From UBA168 sp011055275 (lineage in GTDB: Archaea > Thermoproteota > Thermoprotei_A > Marsarchaeales > UBA168): a stretch of 64,000 nt of DNA. The notes under the pieces were generated by a model. It had not been told where the DNA came from. It was given only the letters and a program-made list of their open reading frames with translations, and did not search any database. The position numbers were made by a program, and so were the translations under genes. Location of the stretch: the NCBI GenBank assembly GCA_046635845.1, contig JAQQXN010000001.1; one strand, written 5' to 3'. This document shows positions 15,892 through 23,723 of this stretch, piece after piece; the first letter of the stretch is position 1, and every line of letters begins with the position of its first letter.

Positions 15892-17046
15892 ATGGTAAAT
15901 TTTCAGGAATTCATGGGAAAAATCATTAACTCTCTATCTAAAATGAACGTTTTTGACGAGGGCCAGCTGGCATTTGATCTGGGAATTGGGAGGGAGGAAG
16001 CCCGCGTCATGTTCAGGCAGTACGTTCTGGAAAATGGGCTTCTCCCGCGTCCATCCATCAACATGGCCGCGCTGGGCCTCAAGGAGATAAGGGTTTTCAT
16101 GGAGTTCTCTTGCGATCTGCTGGACGCCATTCCCATGATCCTCTCCTCGTTGAGAGAAAGGGGTTTTCTGGTTTCCTATTACAGGGCGTTGCACGCATGC
16201 CATTACGTGACTAGGCATGCCGTTCCACGGCAGCAGCTTAAGCCATACTTGGACTTCTTCGAGGATATGAAGGCGTTGGGCTGGTTGAATAACTATGAGG
16301 TGAAGGAGATGGACGCCACTTATCGGTTCAGCCCAAGTCCCTACGTCCTGGATTACAGCAGAGGGGAGTGGGCTGTGAACCCGGGTTTTTCAATTGAAGA
16401 TAGAAGGGTTACCTCCTTTAGGACTGAGCCGTTCCTTGACCTTGATAGCGTTGACCTGAAGCTCCTGATCGGCATGAAGCGCCACCCCTTGCAAAGGAAG
16501 GAGGATTTGGCCTCATCTCTGGGCCTAACCGTAGAGAAGCTTGAGGAGCACTTGATGGGGCACGTCGTCGGAGGAGGCCTCATAAAGGGATGGTACATAG
16601 ATTTTGGCCCGGGCTTCGCAGATAGAGAGATGTTGGCGCTTGGTGCGTACTTTGAGATGAGGGAAGATGATGGTCTTCTGGACGAAGTCCTAAGGCAACC
16701 TTATCTGATCTTTTTGGGCATCGGCGAAACATGGGTGGAAACGCTGAACGTGGTTCCCAGCTATAGGATAACGAGGGTGCTCGATGGAGTGGAAACGATC
16801 GTCAGAAAGGGAAAAGCCCATGGCATGCTGGTCTACCTTTCTCCGTTCTTTGACCTCAGCACGCTGGCCACCGAGGGAGGGTCTACTTTCTTTCAAAATA
16901 ACTTTCAGGATGGGGGATGGGTGTTCTATCCCGATATACTTAAGGATAGCGTGCGCGCAGACGTGCGGCTGGGACGCGGTAGCGGGGGGGGGGGGGAGGA
17001 AATGAGGGGAGGACTTGCGGTAGCGATTGGCCAGCTTCGTCAATAG
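15892..17046 (+). CDS. Lrp/AsnC-like two-HTH putative transcriptional regulator
   Basis: Soluble 384-aa protein. Two helix-turn-helix-like segments are visible, one near the N-terminus (MNVFDEGQLAFDLGIGREEA) and one near residues 185-220 (LDLKLLIGMKRHPLQRKEDL is close; KEDLASSLGLTVEKLEEHL follows). Each is followed by an alpha/beta region, a layout seen in archaeal duplicated Lrp-type proteins. No catalytic motif is seen. It follows the APC permease and may respond to amino acids, which is an inference. The C-terminus passes through a run of 13 G (16984-16996) encoding Gly4; a slip there would change the last about 16 residues. Confidence 0.5.
   Translation: MVNFQEFMGKIINSLSKMNVFDEGQLAFDLGIGREEARVMFRQYVLENGLLPRPSINMAALGLKEIRVFMEFSCDLLDAIPMILSSLRERGFLVSYYRALHACHYVTRHAVPRQQLKPYLDFFEDMKALGWLNNYEVKEMDATYRFSPSPYVLDYSRGEWAVNPGFSIEDRRVTSFRTEPFLDLDSVDLKLLIGMKRHPLQRKEDLASSLGLTVEKLEEHLMGHVVGGGLIKGWYIDFGPGFADREMLALGAYFEMREDDGLLDEVLRQPYLIFLGIGETWVETLNVVPSYRITRVLDGVETIVRKGKAHGMLVYLSPFFDLSTLATEGGSTFFQNNFQDGGWVFYPDILKDSVRADVRLGRGSGGGGEEMRGGLAVAIGQLRQ
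16984..16996 (+). repeat. Homopolymer of 13 G
   Basis: Uninterrupted G13 inside the last codons of the regulator gene. Such tracts are prone to replication slippage and to sequencing error; only the C-terminal tail would be affected. Confidence 0.9.
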
Positions 17047-17165
17047 GCAGACTAATGGGCATCATATGAGAGCCCGTAGGAGATGCGTTGGGTAAGCCCA
17101 TATCAAGGTGTCTTGGAACTCTGAATCTAGAGCGCGGGGAGGGAACTCTCATTATGATTGGGTAT

Positions 17166-17236
17166 GCCCGCATGAACTACCGTCCCTGCAGGCAGGGCTT
17201 CCGGTATCGCGGCGCGTTCACCCTGGCGTTGCGCGC
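17166..17236 (+). repeat. IS200/IS605-type right-end remnant
   Basis: It contains gaactacc, then a gtccctgc-agg-cagggc hairpin and ttccgg, and is homologous in inverted orientation to bases 1-66. The structure resembles the tnpB-associated right end from which guide RNAs derive. No tnpB precedes it, so it is a scar or a guide-like solo copy. Confidence 0.5.
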
Positions 17237-17615
17237 TTCAGCGCGCCCCTCTTTGAGGCACTGGGGCCCGTTTAGGCCACGATGGAGCGGTGCTGAGGCG
17301 TCCTCGGCTTTCGAGATACGCTCACAAAGCACCCTTACGCCGACTCATATCTATTTCCGTTCCATTTCCATCTTCTCGCTTCCACCGACAATATCTCTAG
17401 CGATGAAGACGAAGCTTGGGTTGATCGTGGAGGATTCAGATTTTCGCTGCTAGAGCAGCGAGTTAGAGAAGGGGCGCTGTGGGACTGATCATCAATAGGT
17501 TAACTGCCAAGAGGGCATCGCTACTCTCATGCTATCGCGTGAGGGCTTTGTCGATTCAAGACGATGTGCGCGTTAAGGTTAAAAGCCGATTTTGGCGCAC
17601 AAATTTTCCCAATTT

Positions 17616-17622
17616 CTTATAA
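17616..17622 (+). promoter_or_regulatory. TATA-like box of xylulokinase
   Basis: The sequence cttataa lies about 26 nt upstream of TTG 17645 and fixes the kinase start well inside the longer open frame. Confidence 0.55.
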
Positions 17623-17644
17623 GCTCCCGCGCGTGAGACGTGAA

Positions 17645-19189
17645 TTGAACGTCTCGCCACCCTATTACCTTGGCGTAGACATAGGCACGACGGGGGCAAA
17701 GGTCATACTCGTGGACGTGGGCGGTTACGTGGTTGCCGAACATGTTGAGGAATACCCGCTTTACACTCCCAAGTTAGGCTGGACCGAGCAAGAGCCGGAG
17801 GACTGGTGGGCTGCCGTCAAGCGGGCCCTTTCGAGCTTCTGGGCTCAAGGAATAAAGCCCGATGACATAGAGGGAATTGGGCTAACTGGGCAGATGCATG
17901 GGTTAGTGAGCGTGGACTTGTCCTTCAAGCCCATAAGGCGGGCGATCCTCTGGAACGATCAGAGGACAGGGAGCCAAGCGTCGGAGATGGCTAAGAAGCT
18001 TGGCCTCGATAGGATAATAAGGATAACTGGGAGCTATCCCCACACCGGCTTCACGGCTCCAAAGCTACTTTGGCTCAAGGAGAACGAGCCGTCTAACTAC
18101 GCCCGCGTGAGTAAGTTCATGCTGCCTAAGGACTACATAGGCCTGAAGCTCACGGGAAAGGCGGTCACGGACGTGAACGACGCCTCTGGAACCTCCCTTT
18201 TTGACGTAAGCAAGAGGAGTTGGTCACATGAGCTTATAGGCGAACTCGACATCTCTGAGGACGTGCTTCCCGACGTCATGGAGTCTCCATCGGTGAGAGG
18301 AGAGGTGACCGCGAAGGTGTCTGAGGAGACGGGCCTCAGGGCTGGCACGCCGGTGGTCGCTGGAGCAGGAGACCAGGGTGCCGCTGGCGTCGGCTCTGGC
18401 GCCGTGCGTGAGGGCATTGGCTCAATCAACGTGGGCACCTCCGGCGTGGTCTTCTCGAGCTCCGATTCCTACAGGTACGATCGCAAGGGAAGGCTTCACT
18501 CCTTCTGCCACGCCGTCCCCGGTAAGTGGCACGTAATGGGAGTCATGCTTGCCGCTGGAGGTAGCCTTCGCTGGTTCAGGGACACCTTGGGAGAGCCCGA
18601 AAGGACCACCGCCTTGTTGGCGGGACTCGACGTCTACGATATAATAACTCAGGAGGCGTCCCTCGTTCAGCCGGGATCGGAGGGCGTGATCTTCCTTCCT
18701 TACCTTTCGGGCGAGAGGACCCCTCACGGCGATCCGGATGCAAGAGGAGTGTTCTTTGGCCTGTCGTTAAAACACACGAAGCGCCATATGGCCAGGGCCG
18801 TCCTCGAAGGTGTCGCGTACGGCCTCAGGGACTCCTTTGAGCTAATGACAGCCATGGGCGTTACCCCCAGCGAGTTCAGGATAATGGGAGGAGGGTCAAA
18901 GAGCCCCCTGTGGAGAAAGATAATAGCCGACGTCTTCGGCCGTCCCATATACACCATGGAAGTTGACGAGGGCTCTTCCTACGGCGCCGCGATACTGGGC
19001 GCGGTGGGAGCCGGCGCCTTTTCAAGGGTTGAGGACGCGGTAAAAGCGATGGTCAAGACCAAGGACTTCGCTGAGGCCGACGCCGAAAACCACAGAATAT
19101 ACGATGCGTGGTACCAGCTGTATCGCTCTCTTTACCCTTCTCTAAAGGACGAGTACAAGAAGGCATCGCAGATCATCACTACCGGGTAA
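17645..19189 (+). CDS. xylB: Xylulokinase (FGGY-family carbohydrate kinase)
   Basis: ATP-dependent kinase that phosphorylates D-xylulose to xylulose 5-phosphate. The N-terminal YLGVDIGTTGAKVILVD phosphate loop, GIGLTGQMHGLV and ILWNDQRTGSQ blocks are typical of XylB, as is the central GAGDQGAAGVGSGAV catalytic region. FGGY signature 2 appears as MGGGSKSPLWRKIIADVF. Length 514 aa is normal. TTG 17645 was chosen by its promoter spacing. A xylose isomerase gene lies 8 kb away on the other strand, so together they complete isomerase-type xylose entry, which is uncommon in archaea. Confidence 0.88.
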   Translation: MNVSPPYYLGVDIGTTGAKVILVDVGGYVVAEHVEEYPLYTPKLGWTEQEPEDWWAAVKRALSSFWAQGIKPDDIEGIGLTGQMHGLVSVDLSFKPIRRAILWNDQRTGSQASEMAKKLGLDRIIRITGSYPHTGFTAPKLLWLKENEPSNYARVSKFMLPKDYIGLKLTGKAVTDVNDASGTSLFDVSKRSWSHELIGELDISEDVLPDVMESPSVRGEVTAKVSEETGLRAGTPVVAGAGDQGAAGVGSGAVREGIGSINVGTSGVVFSSSDSYRYDRKGRLHSFCHAVPGKWHVMGVMLAAGGSLRWFRDTLGEPERTTALLAGLDVYDIITQEASLVQPGSEGVIFLPYLSGERTPHGDPDARGVFFGLSLKHTKRHMARAVLEGVAYGLRDSFELMTAMGVTPSEFRIMGGGSKSPLWRKIIADVFGRPIYTMEVDEGSSYGAAILGAVGAGAFSRVEDAVKAMVKTKDFAEADAENHRIYDAWYQLYRSLYPSLKDEYKKASQIITTG

Positions 19190-19223
19190 TTGCTACCAAG
19201 TAGAGGATTTTTCGCCTGAAATC

Positions 19224-19231
19224 TTTATAAA
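19224..19231 (+). promoter_or_regulatory. TATA-like box of the ECF-S-like gene
   Basis: The sequence tttataaa is about 25 nt before TTG 19253, fitting a leaderless transcript. Confidence 0.55.
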
Positions 19232-19252
19232 TGGCTCTCGCCTTCTTGCAAA

Positions 19253-19951
19253 TTGAAGAACGCATCCAGGTTTATAGCTTACGTCTCTCTCTTCGCTGCC
19301 TTAGACGTGGTAATGGGCGCATTGCCGGCCCTTCCCATGGTCAGCTTTGCGGCGTTCATAAAGCCCTTTGAGGGAATAGCCCTTGGCTCGGTGGGAGGTC
19401 CTCTTGCGGCGCTCATAGGAGGAGTCATAGGCATGCTCCTCTTTCCCGCGGCGGCCGGGCTTGGCCTCTACACCTTCAGCACGGGGGTTGTTGGAGCTGC
19501 GGTAGCTGGCCTCATAGTTGACATGAGGCCCAAGCTCGCCTTGCTCGTGATGGTCATACCGCTGGTTGCCTTCTTGGCCAATCCCCTGGGAAGGGAGGTG
19601 GCGCTTCCCGCGCTCTACGATCAGGTCATCGCCCTGTTCCTCCTTTATCCCTCTTATATCGCTTGGAAGAAGGCAAAAACAAACGAGAAGTACCTTCCGC
19701 TAGCCATGTTTCTGGTTGCCTTCGTTGGAACCGAGGCCGATAACTTGACCGGGAACGCCATATTTCTTGACCTTCACCTTTACTCGACGTTGTGGGGCAT
19801 CCCCGCTTCTTCCCTTTACTCTCTCTTCTTGGCGGGAGCCTTCTTCTACCCATTTGGGAGGGTGCTCGTAGCACTGGCCAACGCCGTCATAGGCACCCCC
19901 GCGCTGCTCGGACTGAAGAGATCAAAGCTCCTTAACTACCCTCTTACATGA
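19253..19951 (+). CDS. Small polytopic membrane protein, ECF-transporter S-component-like
   Basis: A 232-aa protein with about six hydrophobic helices. The N-terminal RFIAYVSLFAALDVVMGAL and GSVGGPLAALIGGVIGMLLFP resemble substrate-binding S components of energy-coupling-factor vitamin transporters, which are 180-230 aa and have six helices. No ECF ATPase or T component lies nearby; S components often share a distant module. The ligand is unknown, and a different small permease is possible. Confidence 0.5.
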   Translation: MKNASRFIAYVSLFAALDVVMGALPALPMVSFAAFIKPFEGIALGSVGGPLAALIGGVIGMLLFPAAAGLGLYTFSTGVVGAAVAGLIVDMRPKLALLVMVIPLVAFLANPLGREVALPALYDQVIALFLLYPSYIAWKKAKTNEKYLPLAMFLVAFVGTEADNLTGNAIFLDLHLYSTLWGIPASSLYSLFLAGAFFYPFGRVLVALANAVIGTPALLGLKRSKLLNYPLT

Positions 19952-20021
19952 GCGATTTTTCTCGAGGTAGTCTTTAGGAAGCGCTTCACTTAAAGCCTCC
20001 GTATGTCAATGGTTGATAACG

Positions 20022-20861
20022 ATGGACGAGGAAAGAGCGACAGTGGCCGCGCTACCTGCTGATGTGGACTCAGCGCTTCAACTGGTCAGGAAAAGGCTCT
20101 TGAAGCTGACCTCAAAGGGGCGGCCCACGCTCTTTCCGGCTGCGGCCCACCTCATAAAGGGCGGAGGCAAGCTCGTCAGGCCGTCCCTCGTGCTGCTTTC
20201 CTGCAAGGCGCTAGGTGGGGACCCTCAAAAGGCCTCCTCTGCCGCTGCCGCCGTGGAGATGATACACGTCGCCTCCTTGATACAGGATGACCTGATGGAT
20301 GGAGATAGCACGAGAAGAGGGCTTCCAGCAGTACACGCGGTATACGGGGAAAACGAGGCCATACTGGCCTCAGACCTGCTCATACAGCTCGCGGTTTCAG
20401 AGGCAAACAGGCTCGGGAGGAGAGTCGTAGCTGAGCTGGCGAGGGCAGCGAAGCTGCTGGCCCAGGGCCAAGAGCTAGACCTCAAGGCGAAGAAGCAGCA
20501 CCTTTCACCAACCTCTTACATGAAGATAGCTAGGCTCAAAACCGGAGTTCTAATGGGATGTTGCATGGCCGAGGGCGCCATAGTGGCGGGGGCACGCCCC
20601 TCGCTCGTGAAGACCATGAGGGAAGCAGGGACGCTTTTCGGCATGGCGTTCCAAATCCACGATGACTCGCTCGATTGGCAGGCGGGCGAAAGGTCTCCTT
20701 CAAACGCCATTGCGGTTTTTGGCGCAGAGCTCGCGAGGAAGACCGAGCAGGGCCTCTTGGAAAGCGCCATATCGAAGCTTTCAGCCGTGAAGGAAAACAT
20801 GAGTCCCGAAGTCGATTTCGCCGTACTATTCAAGGCCTCCCTCGTCGGAAAGGCCGCCTGA
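20022..20861 (+). CDS. Polyprenyl (isoprenyl diphosphate) synthase
   Basis: Trans-prenyltransferase fold that condenses isopentenyl diphosphate with allylic diphosphates, for archaeal lipid or quinone side chains. The first aspartate-rich motif is QDDLMDGDSTRRG in EMIHVASLIQDDLMD; the second is HDDSLDW. GGGKLVRPSL is the substrate Lys/Arg block. After the second motif the usual GK-x5-D-x3-GK-x2-LP block is missing (WQAGERSPSNAIAVFGAEL instead), and at 279 aa the protein is somewhat short. It may be an atypical paralogue with changed chain length or reduced activity. TTG 20013 is an alternative start 3 codons upstream. Confidence 0.8.
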   Translation: MDEERATVAALPADVDSALQLVRKRLLKLTSKGRPTLFPAAAHLIKGGGKLVRPSLVLLSCKALGGDPQKASSAAAAVEMIHVASLIQDDLMDGDSTRRGLPAVHAVYGENEAILASDLLIQLAVSEANRLGRRVVAELARAAKLLAQGQELDLKAKKQHLSPTSYMKIARLKTGVLMGCCMAEGAIVAGARPSLVKTMREAGTLFGMAFQIHDDSLDWQAGERSPSNAIAVFGAELARKTEQGLLESAISKLSAVKENMSPEVDFAVLFKASLVGKAA

Positions 20862-21521
20862 TGCTTTTAGCAGTTTCATGAAGCGCTGCGAGTCTTCAAG
20901 CATGTTCGTGTTGTTGAATATCAGGAGGACGTCGCCGCTTACCGCCTTCACCACATCCTTGAGCTTTTTCAGTTCCTCGTCTGAAAAGCGGTAAGCGTAG
21001 GGCCTCTTCCCAAGGCCGTGCAGCCTGAAGTAGTGAAATCCCTCAGACCATACCTCCTTGCCAACGAAGGGATCGACCACGTGCGATGCCACGCCCTTGA
21101 GGGCTTCCCTGAGCTCGTTCTCATGCCCAGCCCAGCCCTTTCCCCTGGGCTCGTACCCAATCCTCAAGCCCAATTGCCTGGCCCTGACCAGGGTATCTCT
21201 CACGGCCGGCAGGGCCTCTGGTCCAAGAGATGGTGGGGTCTGAAAAAGAAGGTATTGTGCACCGAGCACCTTGGCGGCTGCAAGCGTTCCTTCAAGCGCT
21301 TTCTTTCCAACCTCGCTGGCTGAGTTCATGCGGGCATCGTGCGATATTCTTCTGTTTGCCTTTACCGAGAATACGAAACCCATTGGAGCCCTTTCCCTCC
21401 ACCTAATGAGGGTTTGTTCTCTTGGAAGGGCGTAGAAGGTGCGGTTTATCTCGACCGCATCGTAAATCTGGAAGTACTTGTCCATGGATGTCGGGAAGTT
21501 CGCGCAGCCGATCAGGATCAT
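20826..21521 (-). CDS. DUF72 family TIM-barrel protein
   Basis: A 231-aa member of the widespread DUF72 family (YecE-like), of unknown biochemical role. Diagnostic blocks are GCANFPTSMDKYFQIYDAVEINRTFYALP, WRERAPMGFVFSVKANRRISHDARM, YLLFQTPPSLGP, FHYFRLHGLGKRPYAYRFSD and VLLIFNNTNMLEDS (the YVYFNN-type ending). It ends 36 nt inside the convergent prenyl synthase gene. No further functional clue comes from the neighbourhood. Confidence 0.88.
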   Translation of the reverse strand: MILIGCANFPTSMDKYFQIYDAVEINRTFYALPREQTLIRWRERAPMGFVFSVKANRRISHDARMNSASEVGKKALEGTLAAAKVLGAQYLLFQTPPSLGPEALPAVRDTLVRARQLGLRIGYEPRGKGWAGHENELREALKGVASHVVDPFVGKEVWSEGFHYFRLHGLGKRPYAYRFSDEELKKLKDVVKAVSGDVLLIFNNTNMLEDSQRFMKLLKASGGLSDEGGLE

Positions 21522-21699
21522 GGCCTTTCCCCGTAACTGCCCTTAGTGGGCGTTTTTAAGCCCGCGCGCCAATCGAGTGGAAAAATCGAGGCCTTAGCAT
21601 TTGAAGGGGTTTAGTAAAACGAAGAGGCCCCTACGCCAAATAGGGGACGGGTAAGTGCACGTCCGCAAATTTTTAGCTCTGACGGGGGTTTAGGGGACG

Positions 21700-21728
21700 G
21701 AATTCCCTTTGAAGGGGATGGGTAGCCC
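21700..21728 (-). repeat. Right-end-like hairpin (IS200/IS605 scar)
   Basis: The stem attccctt-tg-aaggggat (21702-21719) is followed on the minus-strand 5' side by gggctaccc, the same ctaccc-hairpin-ttcc layout as the other right ends. Confidence 0.4.
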
Positions 21729-21860
21729 TTCACAGAAATATCCATAACTGGCGCCATAACCGATACCAGCAGGGCCGGTGCGGCCCGAACTCACGCCTTC
21801 AGATCGTCGCTTCGGACCTGCGCGGAGTAGGTCCGCACAGGGAGATGAGGTCGTTGAAGC

Positions 21861-21895
21861 AAGAAGCCCCGTCCATTGGGGTAGGGTAGTTCACG
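21861..21895 (-). repeat. Right-end-like hairpin (IS200/IS605 scar)
   Basis: On the minus strand this reads gtgaactaccctaccccaat followed by ggacggggcttctt. It parallels the gaactaccgtccct...ggcttcc repeat at 17166-17236. Confidence 0.5.
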
Positions 21896-21938
21896 TACAT
21901 GCGGAGTGCGCACATAACGTGCCAAAAAGTTACCCTTC

Positions 21939-22045
21939 CTACTCCGAAACCACAGTTTACTTCACGAATTACCACTTCGTCTGGTGGTCCAAATGGGGAA
22001 GTCGTGCTGGATATTGATGTCACTCGCTGGTGAGCGCGCTTGCGC
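21939..22045 (+). pseudogene. tnpA: tnpA fragment (IS200/IS605 Y1 transposase)
   Basis: Reads FTNYHFVWWSKWGS in one frame and then VLDIDVTRW in the next, matching the N-terminus of IS200-type TnpA (consensus like YHLVWxxKYRRKVL followed by a helix). The HUH and Tyr catalytic motifs are absent, so only the first 35 or so codons survive and a frameshift divides them. Confidence 0.6.
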
Positions 22046-22174
22046 CGGGCCTGGAACGGCCCTTACGGAGATCGAACCCTTACTCATCAAAATCAAGCTC
22101 GGTCAAGTGAACGAGAAGCCCACGTCATTTAGATGCGAGTAATTCACGAAAAGCTCGGGAGGTCTTTGAGACGT

Positions 22175-23161
22175 TCAGGAAGGGAGAATGAAGGGCGATA
22201 GAGGTCGGCCTTGCGTCCTAGCCCTACTTGGTATGCTTTTCATGTAAAACGTTTTGCCCGCGTAGCTCAACCTTATCACCTTTTTCTCGTCAATCAACTT
22301 ATCGATCAGCTGATATGAGGTACCATCGCTCTGGAGCAGCTGGAGCACCTCATCTTCCCTCATTGGGTGGACCCCAAGGGTAGAGAGCAGATCGTCTTCG
22401 GCCGATCCCGTGGCCCCAAACGATCCTTCCTCCTCCTCTATGAGCAGTTCCACGTCTGGAAGGCGCTGCTTGAGCGCTTGGAAGACCGCGTTTACCTGTT
22501 CTTCGCGGGCTGGCCTAACCCAGCTCTCGGCTGGCGGCCTGGTGGGCACGGCCACGTAGGCCTTTTTGGGAGCCAGCTGAGCTATGAGACGAGCAAGGCC
22601 CTGTGCCTCCGCTAGGTAATCCTGCCCGTCCACGAGCATCGTTTCCGTGAGCAGTTCCCCTCTGTACTCCTTCGCGAACTCCTTCATTCCCTCGATGACT
22701 TGGGCGAAGTCGAGGTGCCTGTCGGGCCTGTTCACCACCCTCCACAGCCTTTCTGAGGCGGCGTCGACCTTCAGCGAGACCACGTCTGCCCCTTTTAGTT
22801 GCTCCCTGACCTCTTTCATGAAGAGCAACGAGGAGTTCGTTAGCACAGCAATGGGTATGCCAAGGCTCTTGAGCATGGCTATTTCCTTTCCCAAGTTCAC
22901 ATCTAGGGTTGGTTCTCCGTCAGGCACAAAGGTAATGTGGTCCACTCCCTCTCCGTTGGCTCTAAGCTGCTCCACCCTCCTTTTTACGGCCTCGTACACC
23001 TTTTCCGGATTGTGGAACGTTGCCCTATCGTAACGCGTTGGGTACGTTCCGAGCTGACAATAGACGCAACCGTAGGTACAGCTCTTGGCGGGAACGTTGT
23101 TAACTCCCAGACTCCTCCCAAGCCTTCTGGAAGGCACGGGCCCAAAGGCTACTTGTTCCAC
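22175..23161 (-). CDS. Radical SAM protein of the COG0731 group
   Basis: Iron-sulfur oxidoreductase with the FGPVPSRRLGRSLGVNNVP leader and the 4Fe-4S site CTYGCVYCQLG (CxxxCxxC), followed by FVPDGEPTLD and VLTNSSLL as in COG0731 enzymes. The C-terminal 70 residues (STLGVHPMREDEVLQLLQSD to FYMKS) look like a winged helix. The substrate is unknown; tRNA modification has been proposed for relatives. GTG 23161 is chosen because a gttataag box sits 26 nt upstream and the conserved family region starts within a few residues; the frame could extend to ATG 23254. Confidence 0.8.
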   Translation of the reverse strand: MEQVAFGPVPSRRLGRSLGVNNVPAKSCTYGCVYCQLGTYPTRYDRATFHNPEKVYEAVKRRVEQLRANGEGVDHITFVPDGEPTLDVNLGKEIAMLKSLGIPIAVLTNSSLLFMKEVREQLKGADVVSLKVDAASERLWRVVNRPDRHLDFAQVIEGMKEFAKEYRGELLTETMLVDGQDYLAEAQGLARLIAQLAPKKAYVAVPTRPPAESWVRPAREEQVNAVFQALKQRLPDVELLIEEEEGSFGATGSAEDDLLSTLGVHPMREDEVLQLLQSDGTSYQLIDKLIDEKKVIRLSYAGKTFYMKSIPSRARTQGRPLSPFILPS

Positions 23162-23267
23162 GCAATTGGGCTTCGGACCGCTTATAACGATATCGAGGCT
23201 TTTCTCCTTTCTATGATGCGTCAAAAAAGGCTCGGCAAGTCCTTGCCATGCCAAGTAAATTATCGGC

Positions 23268-23600
23268 TCAGGGCTGAACCTTGACCTTTACCGGTTGTTG
23301 TTGAGTTGGCCTCACCGCTTTTTTCCTGTGACTTGGGAATGCGAAGACCAGCGCCGCGCCAATAAGCGCGGAGAGCGAGTAGGCAAAGGGAGAGGAATAA
23401 AAGTAAGAAATCACCCCGTGAAGCCGTTCGTACGAGCCAGACCACGCGCTTTCCCATAAGCCCGGCGAGTAAACGTAAATCGCCAGCGAGAGTATGAAGA
23501 CAGCTAACAACGCGGACGCCAGCAGGGCAGGCCTTTTCCTTATCAGCGCGCCGACGACCAGTCCGGCAGCAAAGAACTCGAGCACGCCTTCCCAGATCAT
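23268..23600 (-). CDS. Small hypothetical membrane protein
   Basis: A 110-aa protein with three or four hydrophobic segments (EGVLEFFAAGLVVGAL, LLASALLAVFILSLAIYVYS, YSLSALIGAALVFAFP) and a basic Pro/Gln/Lys C-terminal tail. No family recognised. A tttatg box lies about 27 nt upstream of ATG 23600. It is divergent from the dihydrolipoamide dehydrogenase gene. Confidence 0.6.
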   Translation of the reverse strand: MIWEGVLEFFAAGLVVGALIRKRPALLASALLAVFILSLAIYVYSPGLWESAWSGSYERLHGVISYFYSSPFAYSLSALIGAALVFAFPSHRKKAVRPTQQQPVKVKVQP

Positions 23601-23690
23601 GGGCTTAAGCTGCCGGAGGGCATAAACCCTTAACTCTAAAAGTGAGCACTTGTATTTTCATAATTGTGAATTAATAGCGGAAAAGGGAAA

Positions 23691-23700
23691 AGCCTATACG
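23691..23700 (+). promoter_or_regulatory. TATA-like box of the dihydrolipoamide dehydrogenase gene
   Basis: The sequence agcctatacg is centred about 28 nt before TTG 23724 and 19 nt before TTG 23715, favouring 23724. Confidence 0.4.
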
Positions 23701-23723
23701 CTCCAATATCGTCTTTGCTGAAA

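Larger units (their letters stand above)
17047..17644. other. Intergenic stretch carrying a solo IS605-like right end
   Basis: About 600 nt with no convincing gene. It contains the right-end-like repeat at 17166-17236 and, at its end, the xylulokinase promoter. The remainder is not recognised. Confidence 0.55.
21522..22174. other. IS200/IS605 graveyard
   Basis: About 650 nt without intact genes, containing two minus-strand right-end-like hairpins (21700-21728 and 21861-21895), a short hairpin cccctacgccaaatagggg near 21629, and a plus-strand tnpA fragment. The order right end (-) then tnpA (+) matches an IS605 element with divergent tnpA and tnpB from which tnpB has been deleted. Confidence 0.6.

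Noticed and set aside
22055..22085. Minus-strand gggttcgat motif resembling a tRNA T-loop
   Set aside because: No matching T-stem or acceptor stem was found; it is inside IS debris.
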